From NCBI RefSeq assembly GCF_000307265.1, contig NZ_DF158899.1, positions 285,952 to 349,951 on the forward strand: 64,000 nucleotides of DNA, given 5' to 3'. The translations under genes were made by a program, and so were the position numbers. Each line of letters opens with the position of its first letter. Position 1 is the stretch's first letter. Positions 35,476 to 44,349 of this stretch are shown piece by piece. The notes beneath the pieces were generated by a model, which was not told the origin of the DNA, did no database searches, and saw only the letters and a program-made list of their open reading frames with translations. This DNA comes from Oscillibacter ruminantium GH1 (GTDB lineage Bacteria > Bacillota > Clostridia > Oscillospirales > Oscillospiraceae).

Positions 35476-35504
35476 TTGAAAGAACGTTTGCTATCCGTTA
35501 TAAT
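35476..35504 (+). promoter_or_regulatory. Promoter of the DUF6485-GGDEF operon
   Basis: TTGAAA (35476-35481), 17 bp, TATAAT (35499-35504), 100 bases before the DUF6485 start. The bases between this and the chemoreceptor promoter contain no gene. Confidence 0.7.
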
Positions 35505-35604
35505 AACAAAAACTGTATTATGCAATAAAAAGGCGATACGTGCATATCTGCTTTAAAAGTTGAAAAACCAGCGGATAAGACCATCTATTGCGGAGGGGTT
35601 AAAT

Positions 35605-35838
35605 ATGGAAAAAAGAAAGCATTTCTGCACCTGCAGAGATATCGAGTGTAAGTTGAATCCAATCAACCACGATCAAGGATGTGACCTCTGTGTGCAAAAG
35701 AATTTGAAGCAAGGTGAAATTCCCGGTTGCTTTTTCCATCTGGTGAAAGATGATCTATCGGGAATCGAAGACTTCTCAATCAACGGTTTTGTTAAACTGT
35801 ACCTGAAGGAGCTTGCCTCAAAGGAAGGGCAGCCATGA
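35605..35838 (+). CDS. DUF6485 small Cys-rich protein
   Basis: 77 residues. Cys pairs in FCTCRDIECKLNP and GCDLCVQKN, and later IPGCFF, suggest a zinc or Fe-S site. This is the DUF6485 pattern (function unknown). The start at ATG 35605 follows GGAGGGG. A longer frame from 35560 lacks a site. The stop overlaps the GGDEF gene start (ATGA), so the two proteins are made together. It could be a metal or redox sensor for the cyclase. Confidence 0.8.
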   Translation: MEKRKHFCTCRDIECKLNPINHDQGCDLCVQKNLKQGEIPGCFFHLVKDDLSGIEDFSINGFVKLYLKELASKEGQP

Positions 35839-37133
35839 AAAAAGCAAGAGAAAAACGCTTTATTTCCATTAAGCAAAAAATACTACTGGCTTTGGTCAGT
35901 GTATTTGCCGTTTTGCTTGCAATCAGCATGTTTTTCATCTACAAGAATCTTCAGCGTGTTACATATCAGAATTTCGAGGAAAACGTCCACTCACTGGCAA
36001 GGACAATATCCATGTCTATCGAAGCGCTTCCCGTGGCGCAGTGGAAAGAGATTGTTACTGAAAAGGATTTTTCGGCAGAGGGATACCAGCAGCTTCACCA
36101 TGAGGTTCAAAAATATATTACAAATTTTCAATCCATCGAATATATACATATCACGCTAAAAGGTGATGAAAATGAACTCTACTGGCTTGTCAACACAGAT
36201 AATGCAATCAATTACACGAAAGAAGCTGGAACTGTCGCGCTGATTCCAGAAGAAGATGCGGAATTTTGGGCAGAGGAAGGCAGCTATTTTTTTAGTGATA
36301 AAACCCATAACACCTTTGTGGTTCTGACTGCCGTGTATGATAAGCAGAGCAATGTTGTTGGAGATATCGGAATCGGTGTGGCGACAAAGAGCATTACTGC
36401 GCAAATGCTGAGTTCCATGCAGGTGTATTTGCTTTCATTTGTTGGGATTTTTGCGATAATCATAGGGGCCTTTATTTTTCTGATGTACCGCATTGTAATT
36501 AACCCGCTTGAAAAGGTTACTTCGGCAGTAAAAGAGCTGGACTACGCCGTAGAAAAATTTGAAATTCGGGAGGTGACACTTCAGGGCAACGACGAGGTGT
36601 ATCTGCTGTATTCTTCTATCAAAGTCATGCTGTCAGAATTGCGAAAATATATTGACTTTTCCAAAAAAGCAAGTTGGGACGCGGAGCATGACGCCATGAC
36701 AAAGCTTTATAACAAACGAAAATTTCATAATATGTATGACGAATACAGTAAAAGTTCCTCTATCGGCGTCATTAGCTTTGATGTCAATTTTCTGAAACGC
36801 ACAAACGACATCGAAGGCCACGCAGCAGGAGACACGCTAATCCAGAAAGCGGCAAAAAGCATTCGGTCCATTACAGGGGAAAAGGTTCATGGATACCGAA
36901 TGGGGGGCGATGAATTTTTAGTAATTTGCTGCGATATGGCAAAGGGCGAGTTCTTGGAGATTGTTGAGAAATGGAAGAAAAATTTGGGCATTTTAAATCA
37001 GGCGGGCGTTGTTTGCTCAATGGCGCATGGGTGTGCCTATGCATCTGGAAAGTTTAACGTGGACGAGCTGCTAAAGCTCGCGGATTTTGATATGTATAAT
37101 GATAAGAATAAAATGAAAAGCATTGCGAATTGA
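35835..37133 (+). CDS. Membrane diguanylate cyclase (GGDEF)
   Basis: 432 residues: helix about 13-34, an extracellular Cache-like sensor domain (about 35-190), helix about 195-217, a HAMP-like stretch, then GGDEF from about 285. The active-site motif reads RMGGDEF, intact, and DxxxLxNK-like DAMTKLYNKRKF is present. No EAL domain. Product: c-di-GMP from two GTP. Translationally coupled to DUF6485. Facing the chemoreceptor, the three may form one sensory locus. Confidence 0.88.
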   Translation: MKKAREKRFISIKQKILLALVSVFAVLLAISMFFIYKNLQRVTYQNFEENVHSLARTISMSIEALPVAQWKEIVTEKDFSAEGYQQLHHEVQKYITNFQSIEYIHITLKGDENELYWLVNTDNAINYTKEAGTVALIPEEDAEFWAEEGSYFFSDKTHNTFVVLTAVYDKQSNVVGDIGIGVATKSITAQMLSSMQVYLLSFVGIFAIIIGAFIFLMYRIVINPLEKVTSAVKELDYAVEKFEIREVTLQGNDEVYLLYSSIKVMLSELRKYIDFSKKASWDAEHDAMTKLYNKRKFHNMYDEYSKSSSIGVISFDVNFLKRTNDIEGHAAGDTLIQKAAKSIRSITGEKVHGYRMGGDEFLVICCDMAKGEFLEIVEKWKKNLGILNQAGVVCSMAHGCAYASGKFNVDELLKLADFDMYNDKNKMKSIAN

Positions 37134-37372
37134 CTGGCAAAAAGCATCCGCATCGCCTCTTTCGCGCGGAGAGGATTTCTCCATGCTCCTGAATCGGAAC
37201 TGTGTTTCCAAGCCGTTCTCGCAAGCGGTCAATTTGGCCGTTTAGATTTTACCGTATGCAGGCTCACGTCCAAGAACCGCTTACAATGGTTCATCGGTCT
37301 TTTGCACAGCCCCTCTCAAAAGGGCGGTTGAATTTTATTTTCGTCGATTCCGTGCAGCATAAATCAAGTCGC

Positions 37373-37402
37373 TTGAACAGGCTGGAAACGGCATGGTATA
37401 CT
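37373..37402 (+). promoter_or_regulatory. Promoter of the two-component operon
   Basis: TTGAAC (37373-37378), 18 bp, TATACT (37397-37402), about 100 bases before the response-regulator start. Bases 37134-37372 contain no gene that I recognise. Confidence 0.65.
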
Positions 37403-37500
37403 GAATGTAAAAGCAGGCTCTTGCATTTATCAATGAGTGCGGAGCAAGTGTACCGTACACGGAAATCGTTTCATATTGAAATTGAGGGGAGGCAACTTGC

Positions 37501-38178
37501 GTGATTGAAATTTTAGTGGTAGAGGATGATATTGCGCTCAGCAATGGAATTGCAATGGCTCTGCGAAGTGCGCAGGTCCATGTGGTGCAAGGTCACTCGC
37601 TGTTTGCTGCGAAAAATCATCTTGCTGCCCACCATATCGGACTGGTCATTTTAGATATCAATCTTCCGGACGGAAGCGGCCTTGACCTACTGCGAGAATT
37701 GTCTGACAGGCAGGACACATCCGTCATTCTATTGACTGCAAACGACACCGAGACGGACATTGTAACAGGGCTTGAACTGGGTGCGGATGACTACATTACC
37801 AAGCCCTTCAGCCTCGCTGTGCTCCGTGCAAGAGTCAATACGCAGCTGCGAAAACTGGAAAACAGCACTTCTTCTGTCTTCCGGCAGGATTGCTACTGTT
37901 TTGCCTTCGACCAGATGCAATTTTTCAAGGGTACCACACCGATAGAACTGAGCAAAACAGAACAGAAGCTGCTGCGGCTTCTGGTGGAAAATAAGGGAAT
38001 CACCTTGGAGCGCGGCAAGCTCCTTGACCGCATTTGGACCGACGGCGCGGAATATGTGGACGAGAATGCACTTTCTGTTACCATAAAGCGCTTGCGCGAT
38101 AAGCTGGAGGATACCCCCTCCCATCCTCAATACATCAAAACCGTCTATGGCGTGGGTTATACATGGGCGGTGAAGTAG
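37501..38178 (+). CDS. OmpR-family response regulator
   Basis: 225 residues. Receiver domain with acidic pair EDD at 8-10, phospho-acceptor Asp in VILDINLPDGSG (about 51), Thr in LLTAND and Lys in DYITKPFS. Winged-helix output domain from about 130 (LSKTEQKLLRLL, then VDENALSVTIKRLRDKL and YGVGY). GTG start 8 nt after GGGGAGG. First gene of regulator-kinase-ABC operon, of the Bce/Vra/Ytr-like type that responds to antimicrobial peptides or cell-envelope stress. Confidence 0.9.
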   Translation: MIEILVVEDDIALSNGIAMALRSAQVHVVQGHSLFAAKNHLAAHHIGLVILDINLPDGSGLDLLRELSDRQDTSVILLTANDTETDIVTGLELGADDYITKPFSLAVLRARVNTQLRKLENSTSSVFRQDCYCFAFDQMQFFKGTTPIELSKTEQKLLRLLVENKGITLERGKLLDRIWTDGAEYVDENALSVTIKRLRDKLEDTPSHPQYIKTVYGVGYTWAVK

Positions 38179-38179
38179 T

Positions 38180-39097
38180 ATGACACCCCTTGAAATGATT
38201 TTGTCGGCAACTGCTTTGCTGGCAGCTGCGCTCTCCATCGTGATTGTATTCGCCTATCACCGGAAAACAAAGCATCTTTTAGAACACATGAATGCCATGC
38301 TGACGGCTGCCATGAACGGTAGTTTTTCTGAAAAGACGTTTGATGAGAGCCTGCTTTCGGCAGTGGAAACCAAACTGGCCCACTATCTTTCCGCCTCCAC
38401 CGTATCCGCTCAAAATCTTCAAGAAGAAAAGGAGGAAATCAAGGCACTGATTGCGGACATTTCCCACCAGACAAAAACACCGATTGCAAACATTCTGCTG
38501 TACGCCCAGCTATTAAGTGAGCAAACGCTGCCCGAAGAAAGCCAGCCCTGCGTGGCGGCTTTGAACACTCAGGCGGAAAAGCTGAGCTTTCTGATCGGTG
38601 CGCTGGTCAAAACCTCGCGGCTGGAAGCCGGCGTGATTCAGCTTCAGCCAAAGCCTTCAAACGTGCAGCCCATGCTGAATACCGTCTTGGCGCAAATTGC
38701 GCCTAAGGCGGCAAAAAAGGAAATTACCATCAATTGCGCGGAAACAGACGCCGCCGCCTGCGCTGACGTTAAGTGGACAGGCGAGGCAATCTACAACATT
38801 CTTGACAATGCCGTGAAGTATACGCCGCGCGGTGGAAGCATCCAAGTTTCAACCACGGTCTATCATCTTTTCTGCCGAATTGATCTTGCGGATACGGGCA
38901 TTGGCATCGTGGAGGACGAGCAGGCAAAAATTTTCGGCCGATTTTATCGCTCTCCTGACGTGAGTGAAGCGGAGGGGGTCGGCATCGGGCTGTATCTTGC
39001 AAGGCAGATCGTTTCCGGGCAGGGTGGGTATATCAAGGTGTCGTCCAGACCCAGCGAAGGAGCCTGTTTCTCTATTTTTCTTCCGTTGCAGCCTTAG
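38180..39097 (+). CDS. Sensor histidine kinase
   Basis: 305 residues. One membrane helix at about 8-27 and almost no extracellular domain, so it is an intramembrane-sensing type kinase. H-box ISHQTKTPIANI (about 93), N-box NILDNAVKYTP, G1 DTGIGI and G2 GVGIGLYLA are present. The ATG is one base after the regulator stop. Such kinases usually take their signal from the associated FtsX-type ABC transporter, here encoded just downstream. Confidence 0.9.
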   Translation: MTPLEMILSATALLAAALSIVIVFAYHRKTKHLLEHMNAMLTAAMNGSFSEKTFDESLLSAVETKLAHYLSASTVSAQNLQEEKEEIKALIADISHQTKTPIANILLYAQLLSEQTLPEESQPCVAALNTQAEKLSFLIGALVKTSRLEAGVIQLQPKPSNVQPMLNTVLAQIAPKAAKKEITINCAETDAAACADVKWTGEAIYNILDNAVKYTPRGGSIQVSTTVYHLFCRIDLADTGIGIVEDEQAKIFGRFYRSPDVSEAEGVGIGLYLARQIVSGQGGYIKVSSRPSEGACFSIFLPLQP

Positions 39098-39192
39098 AAT
39101 CTTTCAAAACTGTTAGATTTTCTTTCCTGTCGAAAGATTCTGGAAAGATTCATCTGTTAAAGTGTGTATTGTTGAGATGCAGTACACACTTT
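39097..39192 (+). promoter_or_regulatory. Response-regulator target repeats and leader hairpin before the ABC genes
   Basis: GAAAGATTC occurs twice as direct repeats at 39132-39140 and 39143-39151 (start-to-start 11 bp, one helical turn, as OmpR-type regulators bind). A third copy lies inverted at 39097-39105. Then AAAGTGTGTA/TACACACTTT (39159-39192) forms a hairpin followed by CTTTTT before the ribosome site. Confidence 0.6.
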
Positions 39193-39211
39193 CTTTTTGG
39201 AGGAACAAAAA

Positions 39212-39892
39212 ATGAATATATTGGAAACCAAGGAGTTAAAGAAAATATATGGCAGTGGCGAGACGGCGGTTCATGCGTTGGACGGCGTGGATTTCACTGT
39301 CCAAAAGGGGGAGTTTGTCGCCATTGTAGGAATGTCCGGCAGTGGAAAGTCCACGCTGCTGCATATGCTGGGCGGTCTTGACCGTCCCACCTCCGGCAGC
39401 GTCACGGTGGACAGGAAGGACATCTTTTCACTAAAGGACGAGGCACTCACCATTTTTCGCCGCCGAAAAATCGGATTTGTTTTTCAAAACTACAACTTAG
39501 TACCCGTGCTGAATGTATATGAAAACATTGTGCTTCCCATTGAGCTTGACGGCAACGTCCCCGATAAGGCTTACCTTGACAGCATTATTGACACACTGGG
39601 TCTGCAAAGCAAGCTGCAAAACCTGCCGAACAATCTCTCCGGCGGACAGCAGCAGCGCGTGGCCATTGCAAGAGCGCTGGCGGCCAAGCCCGCCATCATT
39701 CTGGCCGACGAGCCAACCGGCAATCTGGACAGCAAAACCAGTCAGGACGTGCTGGGGCTTTTGAAGGTGACCAGTCAGAAATTCAGCCAGACCATCGTGA
39801 TGATTACTCACAACGAGGAAATTGCGCAGCTTGCCGACCGTATTATCCGCATTGAGGACGGTAAAATCGTAGGCGGTGGGCAGCATGATTAA
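39212..39892 (+). CDS. ABC transporter ATPase (MacB/LolD/BceA type)
   Basis: 226 residues: Walker [11 protein letters not shown]-loop [10 protein letters not shown], signature LSGGQQQR, Walker [12 protein letters not shown]. Full length for this family. The ATG at 39212 follows GGAGG by 8 nt; an upstream TTG lies in the site itself. The stop overlaps the permease start by 8 bases. Together with the 845-residue permease it forms a mechanotransmission-type ABC complex that extracts or senses compounds at the membrane. Confidence 0.9.
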   Translation: MNILETKELKKIYGSGETAVHALDGVDFTVQKGEFVAIVGMSGSGKSTLLHMLGGLDRPTSGSVTVDRKDIFSLKDEALTIFRRRKIGFVFQNYNLVPVLNVYENIVLPIELDGNVPDKAYLDSIIDTLGLQSKLQNLPNNLSGGQQQRVAIARALAAKPAIILADEPTGNLDSKTSQDVLGLLKVTSQKFSQTIVMITHNEEIAQLADRIIRIEDGKIVGGGQHD

Positions 39893-42422
39893 GGTAAACA
39901 ACAAAAAAGCCGTTGCAACTCTTTCCGCCAAAAGTTTTCGCGCCAACAAGACCCGCAATATCATTGCCGTTATCGCGATTGCGCTCACGACCATTCTTTT
40001 CACCAGTATTTTCACCATGGGAATCGGGACGGTGGAAAGCCTGCAAAAAGCAACAATGCGGCAGGCAGGCGGAGACGGCCACGCAATGCTGAAATATTTG
40101 ACGCAGGAGCAGTTTGATGCGGTAAAGGATAACTCTTCCATTCAGGAAATCGCATTTGACATGGCATTGTGCGACAGCGTGGACAACGAGGCGCTTCTCA
40201 AACGCCACGCCGAGTTCTGGTACAATGATGTCATCGGCCTCAAGCTGGCCTTTATCGAGCTAAAGGTTGGGCATCTTCCGAAGAAGGAAAACGAAGTGAT
40301 TGCCGATTCCAAAACGCTGGAGCTTTTGGGTGTGCCGCTGGAGCTTGGCGCGCCGGTCCGTCTGGAGCTGAACATCCGCGGCGAAACCATCCCGCGGGAT
40401 TTTGTCCTGTGCGGCTGGTGGGAGAGCGATCCTGCGTTTAATGTGGGGCAAGTATTCGCCTCTCGCGCCTATGTGGATGCACATTTGGATGAACTGCAAT
40501 GCACCTACTACGACGATTACTCCATGACTGGGGCAATCAGCGCCTATATCATGTTTCCCAACAGCACAAATTTGCAGGAGAAGTTGGATAAGCTGCTGAC
40601 AGAGAGCGGATTTTCTTCCATCGAAACGGACCCCACTTATGTCGCCAGCAATGTGAACTGGTCTTATCTTTCCACCAACTTCGGTTTGGACACGGGGACG
40701 ATTCTGGGGCTTGGCTGCGGGCTGCTGCTGATTGTATTCACCGGTTATCTGATTATTTATAACATCTTTCAAATCTCCATTGTGCGGGATATCCGCTTTT
40801 ATGGTTTGCTGAAAACAATCGGAACAACGGCAAGTCAACTGCGCCGCATTATTCGCAGGCAGGCGTTGCTTTTGTCCGCCGTCGGGATCCCCATTGGGCT
40901 GTTTTTAGGTTTCTTTTCCGGCAAAGCGCTTGTGCCGCTGCTGATGGGCAACTCCAGCTATGCCGGCAGCGCCGTTTCCGTTTCCCCCAATCCGCTCATT
41001 TTTATTGGCTCCGCACTGTTCGCCCTCATAACAGTGTTCATCAGTACCTTAAAGCCCGGACGAATGGCCGGCAAGGTTTCTCCCATCGAGGCGGTGCGCT
41101 ATACGGAGAGCGATGTGCCCAAAGGCGGGCGCAAGAAGCGCGTGAGCGGCGCAAGAATGGGGCGCATGGCGTTGTCCAACGTGGGACGGAATAAAAAGCG
41201 TACCATTCTGGTTGTCATCAGCCTGTCACTGAGCATCGTGCTTTTCAATACTGTGATTACGCTTTCCGGCAGCATTGATATGGATAAGTTTCTCTCTAAA
41301 TTCTCCGATACAGATTTTCTCATTGCCCATGCAGACTATTTTAACAATGACTTTTACGGCACAGAGAACGAGCTGAGCGAGCAAATGATTTCCACAGTGG
41401 AGGCTCTGGACGGTTTTGAAAAAGGCGGACGGCTGTACGGCGGGCGGAAAAACATGTTTTTTGCCGAAAACAGCGCTGACACCGGCAGTATTAACAAAAC
41501 TGAGGAAGGGTTCATTTATAGCGCGGTCTATGGTTTAGAACGGCTCCCTATGGAGCGTCTGGAATTAATAGACGGCGAAATCGACTTGAAAAAGCTCCTG
41601 AGCGGCAATTATATTCTGGAGGGCGTCCATCTGGACGATAACGGCCGGGTGGAGATGGAGACTGCCCACTATGAGGTGGGCGACACCGTGGTTCTGCACA
41701 ACTGGCGTGCAACCGACCCATCCAAACCTGACGAGCAGACTGATACCTCGCACACCTTCACCGTTCTTGGGCATGTTGCCATAAAGACCTATACCAACAG
41801 CGACAGATCCTATTGGGGTTACACCTTTTACCTCCCGGCAGAGATTTACAAAACGCTGGTTGATGTTCCCGCAGTGATGAGCTATGCCTTTAATGTCGCT
41901 GACCCGCAGGAGGCTGCTGCGGAAACCTTCCTCGAGGAATATACCTCCAGCGTGGAACCGCTGATGAATTACGAATCCAAAGCAACAACCGCCAGTTCCT
42001 TTGGCGGCATGAGAAGCACTGTGCTTTTGGTTGGCGGTGCGCTTGGAGGTATCATTGGGCTGATTGGCATTCTGAATTTCATCAATGCGGTACTTACCAG
42101 TATTGTTGCACGAAAAAAAGAGTTTGCTATGCTGCAAAGCGTTGGAATGACCAAGCGGCAGCTTAAAAAAATGCTGTGCTATGAGGGAACATACTATGCA
42201 GGGCTTTCGGGTCTGTGCGCCCTCGTGCTTGGTCTTGTAATTTCGCTGGTTGTTGTGCGGTCAATCTGCACGCAGCTTTGGTTTTTGAGTTATCGCATGG
42301 TGGTATGGCCGCTGCTTGTTGCGGTTCCTGTGCTGCTTCTGCTCGGCGTGGCGGTTCCGCTCGTTTTGTACGGCATCACCGACCGCCAGAGCATTGTCGA
42401 GCGGCTTCGTGAGGCTGAATAA
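39885..42422 (+). CDS. FtsX-type ABC permease
   Basis: 845 residues. N-terminal helix (about 23-45), a large extracytoplasmic domain, three helices (about 270-400), a fourth at about 435-455, a second large extracytoplasmic domain (to about 690), then three helices (about 705-830). This is the two-FtsX-core layout of BceB/YtrF-like or peptide-resistance permeases, though longer than BceB (about 650). The start at ATG 39885 overlaps the ATPase gene. A hairpin at 42501-42536 ends the operon. Confidence 0.88.
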   Translation: MIKVNNKKAVATLSAKSFRANKTRNIIAVIAIALTTILFTSIFTMGIGTVESLQKATMRQAGGDGHAMLKYLTQEQFDAVKDNSSIQEIAFDMALCDSVDNEALLKRHAEFWYNDVIGLKLAFIELKVGHLPKKENEVIADSKTLELLGVPLELGAPVRLELNIRGETIPRDFVLCGWWESDPAFNVGQVFASRAYVDAHLDELQCTYYDDYSMTGAISAYIMFPNSTNLQEKLDKLLTESGFSSIETDPTYVASNVNWSYLSTNFGLDTGTILGLGCGLLLIVFTGYLIIYNIFQISIVRDIRFYGLLKTIGTTASQLRRIIRRQALLLSAVGIPIGLFLGFFSGKALVPLLMGNSSYAGSAVSVSPNPLIFIGSALFALITVFISTLKPGRMAGKVSPIEAVRYTESDVPKGGRKKRVSGARMGRMALSNVGRNKKRTILVVISLSLSIVLFNTVITLSGSIDMDKFLSKFSDTDFLIAHADYFNNDFYGTENELSEQMISTVEALDGFEKGGRLYGGRKNMFFAENSADTGSINKTEEGFIYSAVYGLERLPMERLELIDGEIDLKKLLSGNYILEGVHLDDNGRVEMETAHYEVGDTVVLHNWRATDPSKPDEQTDTSHTFTVLGHVAIKTYTNSDRSYWGYTFYLPAEIYKTLVDVPAVMSYAFNVADPQEAAAETFLEEYTSSVEPLMNYESKATTASSFGGMRSTVLLVGGALGGIIGLIGILNFINAVLTSIVARKKEFAMLQSVGMTKRQLKKMLCYEGTYYAGLSGLCALVLGLVISLVVVRSICTQLWFLSYRMVVWPLLVAVPVLLLLGVAVPLVLYGITDRQSIVERLREAE

Positions 42423-42500
42423 TGGGCTAAACGGGCATCGGACTGTGCGCCATAAAAAGCATGTTTCCTCCGCTGAAAAATGAAGAATCTCTATAAGAAA

Positions 42501-42536
42501 GCCAGCCCACGAACTTTTTACGGTTCGTGGGTTGGC
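42501..42536 (+). terminator. Hairpin after the ABC operon
   Basis: GCCAGCCCACGAAC/GTTCGTGGGTTGGC stem (one G-U), loop TTTTTACG, followed by TGCTTCTC (weak T run). Confidence 0.6.
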
Positions 42537-42553
42537 TGCTTCTCGGTATAAAT

Positions 42554-42731
42554 TAAGGTAACACCGCACAGAGATTGCGTGCAGATTGCGCAGTCAGATT
42601 TTTCGTCAGATTGTATCGGAATTTTGCCGCAATGCTGACGTATGGCAAAAAGTTTCTGTGCAAGATGGCGGAGAATATGCATGCGAGCTGTGCGCAAAAC
42701 CGCTAGGCGTTCTTTGTACGGTGTTGCCTTA
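42554..42731. mobile_element. 178-bp MITE-like element with TAAGG/CCTTA terminal inverted repeats
   Basis: Left end TAAGGTAACACCGCACAGAG and right end TCTTTGTACGGTGTTGCCTTA pair over about 20 bp with two to three mismatches. The interior has no reading frame of note. Flanking bases give a possible TA duplication. It shares its ends with the short copies at 223-264 and 33029-33057. The rest of 42423-42857 holds no gene. Confidence 0.65.
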
Positions 42732-42857
42732 AGTCTGCCGCACTGCGCTCAGCTGGCCTTCTTCTCAATTTTGGGAAATACAGCGGCTTGCTTTGCTATA
42801 CTCTTTTTTCCAGTGCAAATTTCCGAATTTCTACTCGCCTTTTGCTAGCAGACCATT

Positions 42858-44258
42858 TCAAATTTGGGCATGGCTGCCCAGCTTGTTTTTCAGATCTTCA
42901 AGGGCCTCTGTCAGAGCTTCGTCAAATGTGGGATGGGGCCGCATTGCCAGCAGCATTTGTTCCACGGTCATGCGGTTTGCAATGGCTTGGCTGATTTCGC
43001 CGATGATGTCCGTGCTGTTTTTGCTCATCAGCTGCGCGCCGAGAATCTCATGGGTTTCGCTGTTTGCCACGAGCTTCATAAAGCACCGGCCTGAATTCAC
43101 GATCAGCGTTCGCGCATTGCCGAACATCACGCATTTCCCGGTCTTGACGGGGATGCCTGCCGTCTTGGCCTCCGCGTCCGTCATGCCTGTCACGGCGATC
43201 TCCGGGCGGCAATAAATGCAACTGGGGATCACATTCATTTGAACGGTAGGCTCCGCACCACAAAGCATTTCCACACAGGCCACCCCCTGCGCAGAGGCCA
43301 CATGAGCCAGCTGCACTTTAGAGGATACGTCGCCGATGGCGTAAACACCGGGAATGCTGGTTTGATACCGCGCATCTACCCGGATGGCGCGGCCATCCAT
43401 CTCCGGCTGCAAGGTTCCGGGAAACAACCCCTCCAGATACGGCCTGCGGCCAATAGCGCACAGTACGGCCTCGCCGGAGACGGCCTCTGCTTTGTCTTTG
43501 GCTGTGAAGTTCACGGTCAGTCCACCGTCCCCCAGTTCCACGTTTTGCACCATGGAGCCGGTAAAAATCTTCACGCCCTGCTTTTTTAAAATCATTTCCA
43601 GATTTTGGCCAAGTTCCCGGTCCAGCGTGGGCAGCAGACGATTCATCCCCTCGATCATGGTAACGTCGCAGCCCAGATCGCTGTAAAACGTTGCAAATTC
43701 TACACCGATGACGCCGCCGCCCATAATAACAATGGATTGATAGAGATGATCCGTCCCCTCCAGCAGCTCATCCGAAGTCATAACTCCCGGCAGTTCCAAA
43801 CCCGGAATGGGTGGCCGGGCGGGTACGGATCCTGTGGCAACCAAAATATGTTCCGCTGTTAAAACGGTTTCGTTCCCCTCGTTATCCGTCACATGGACCG
43901 TGTACGGCTCCGAAACGGAGGCGGTTCCCTGGACAAACGCAACGCCGGTGCTTTGGAATAATCCCTCCACGCCGCCGCTGAGTTTTTGAGAGATTTGGCG
44001 CTTATAGGCAAAAATGGCGCTCATGTCTGCCCGCGCGCCCTCAATTTGAATGCCGATGTCGGATGAGGAAACGGCGTCGTGATAGATTTCCGAAGCGTGG
44101 AGCAGCGTTTTTGTGGGGACGCAGCCCCGGTTCAGGCAGGTACCGCCCGCCTCCCGCCGCTCCACCACGACGGTGCGCAGGCCCAGCTTTGCGGCGCGCA
44201 GTGCCGCCATATAACCGCCGGGACCTGCGCCAATAACAATCAATTGGTACTCACTCAT
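42858..44258 (-). CDS. lpdA: Dihydrolipoyl dehydrogenase (glycine cleavage L protein)
   Basis: 466 residues. FAD site GAGPGGYMAALRAAKLG at the N-terminus, redox disulfide GGTCLNRGCVPTK at 39-51, NAD site GGGVIGVEFA, second FAD motif GVYAIGDV and the C-terminal His-Glu pair in MRPHPTFDEAL. All catalytic parts present. It reoxidises the lipoyl arm of GcvH with NAD+. Last gene of the gcv operon, preceded by a stable intercistronic hairpin that may reduce its level relative to the decarboxylase. Confidence 0.92.
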   Translation of the reverse strand: MSEYQLIVIGAGPGGYMAALRAAKLGLRTVVVERREAGGTCLNRGCVPTKTLLHASEIYHDAVSSSDIGIQIEGARADMSAIFAYKRQISQKLSGGVEGLFQSTGVAFVQGTASVSEPYTVHVTDNEGNETVLTAEHILVATGSVPARPPIPGLELPGVMTSDELLEGTDHLYQSIVIMGGGVIGVEFATFYSDLGCDVTMIEGMNRLLPTLDRELGQNLEMILKKQGVKIFTGSMVQNVELGDGGLTVNFTAKDKAEAVSGEAVLCAIGRRPYLEGLFPGTLQPEMDGRAIRVDARYQTSIPGVYAIGDVSSKVQLAHVASAQGVACVEMLCGAEPTVQMNVIPSCIYCRPEIAVTGMTDAEAKTAGIPVKTGKCVMFGNARTLIVNSGRCFMKLVANSETHEILGAQLMSKNSTDIIGEISQAIANRMTVEQMLLAMRPHPTFDEALTEALEDLKNKLGSHAQI

Positions 44259-44309
44259 ATAAACGCTCCTGTTCCGCCGGGATCCGGCAGGACTTTTAAA
44301 TTGCTTTTC

Positions 44310-44344
44310 ACTGGGCTGGCCGTTCCTTGAAAGGCCAGCCCAGT
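44310..44344 (-). other. Intercistronic hairpin between gcvPB and lpdA
   Basis: 12-bp perfect stem ACTGGGCTGGCC/GGCCAGCCCAGT with an 11-nt loop and no T run on the minus strand; likely an RNA-processing or attenuating structure. Confidence 0.55.
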
Positions 44345-44349
44345 TTGCA

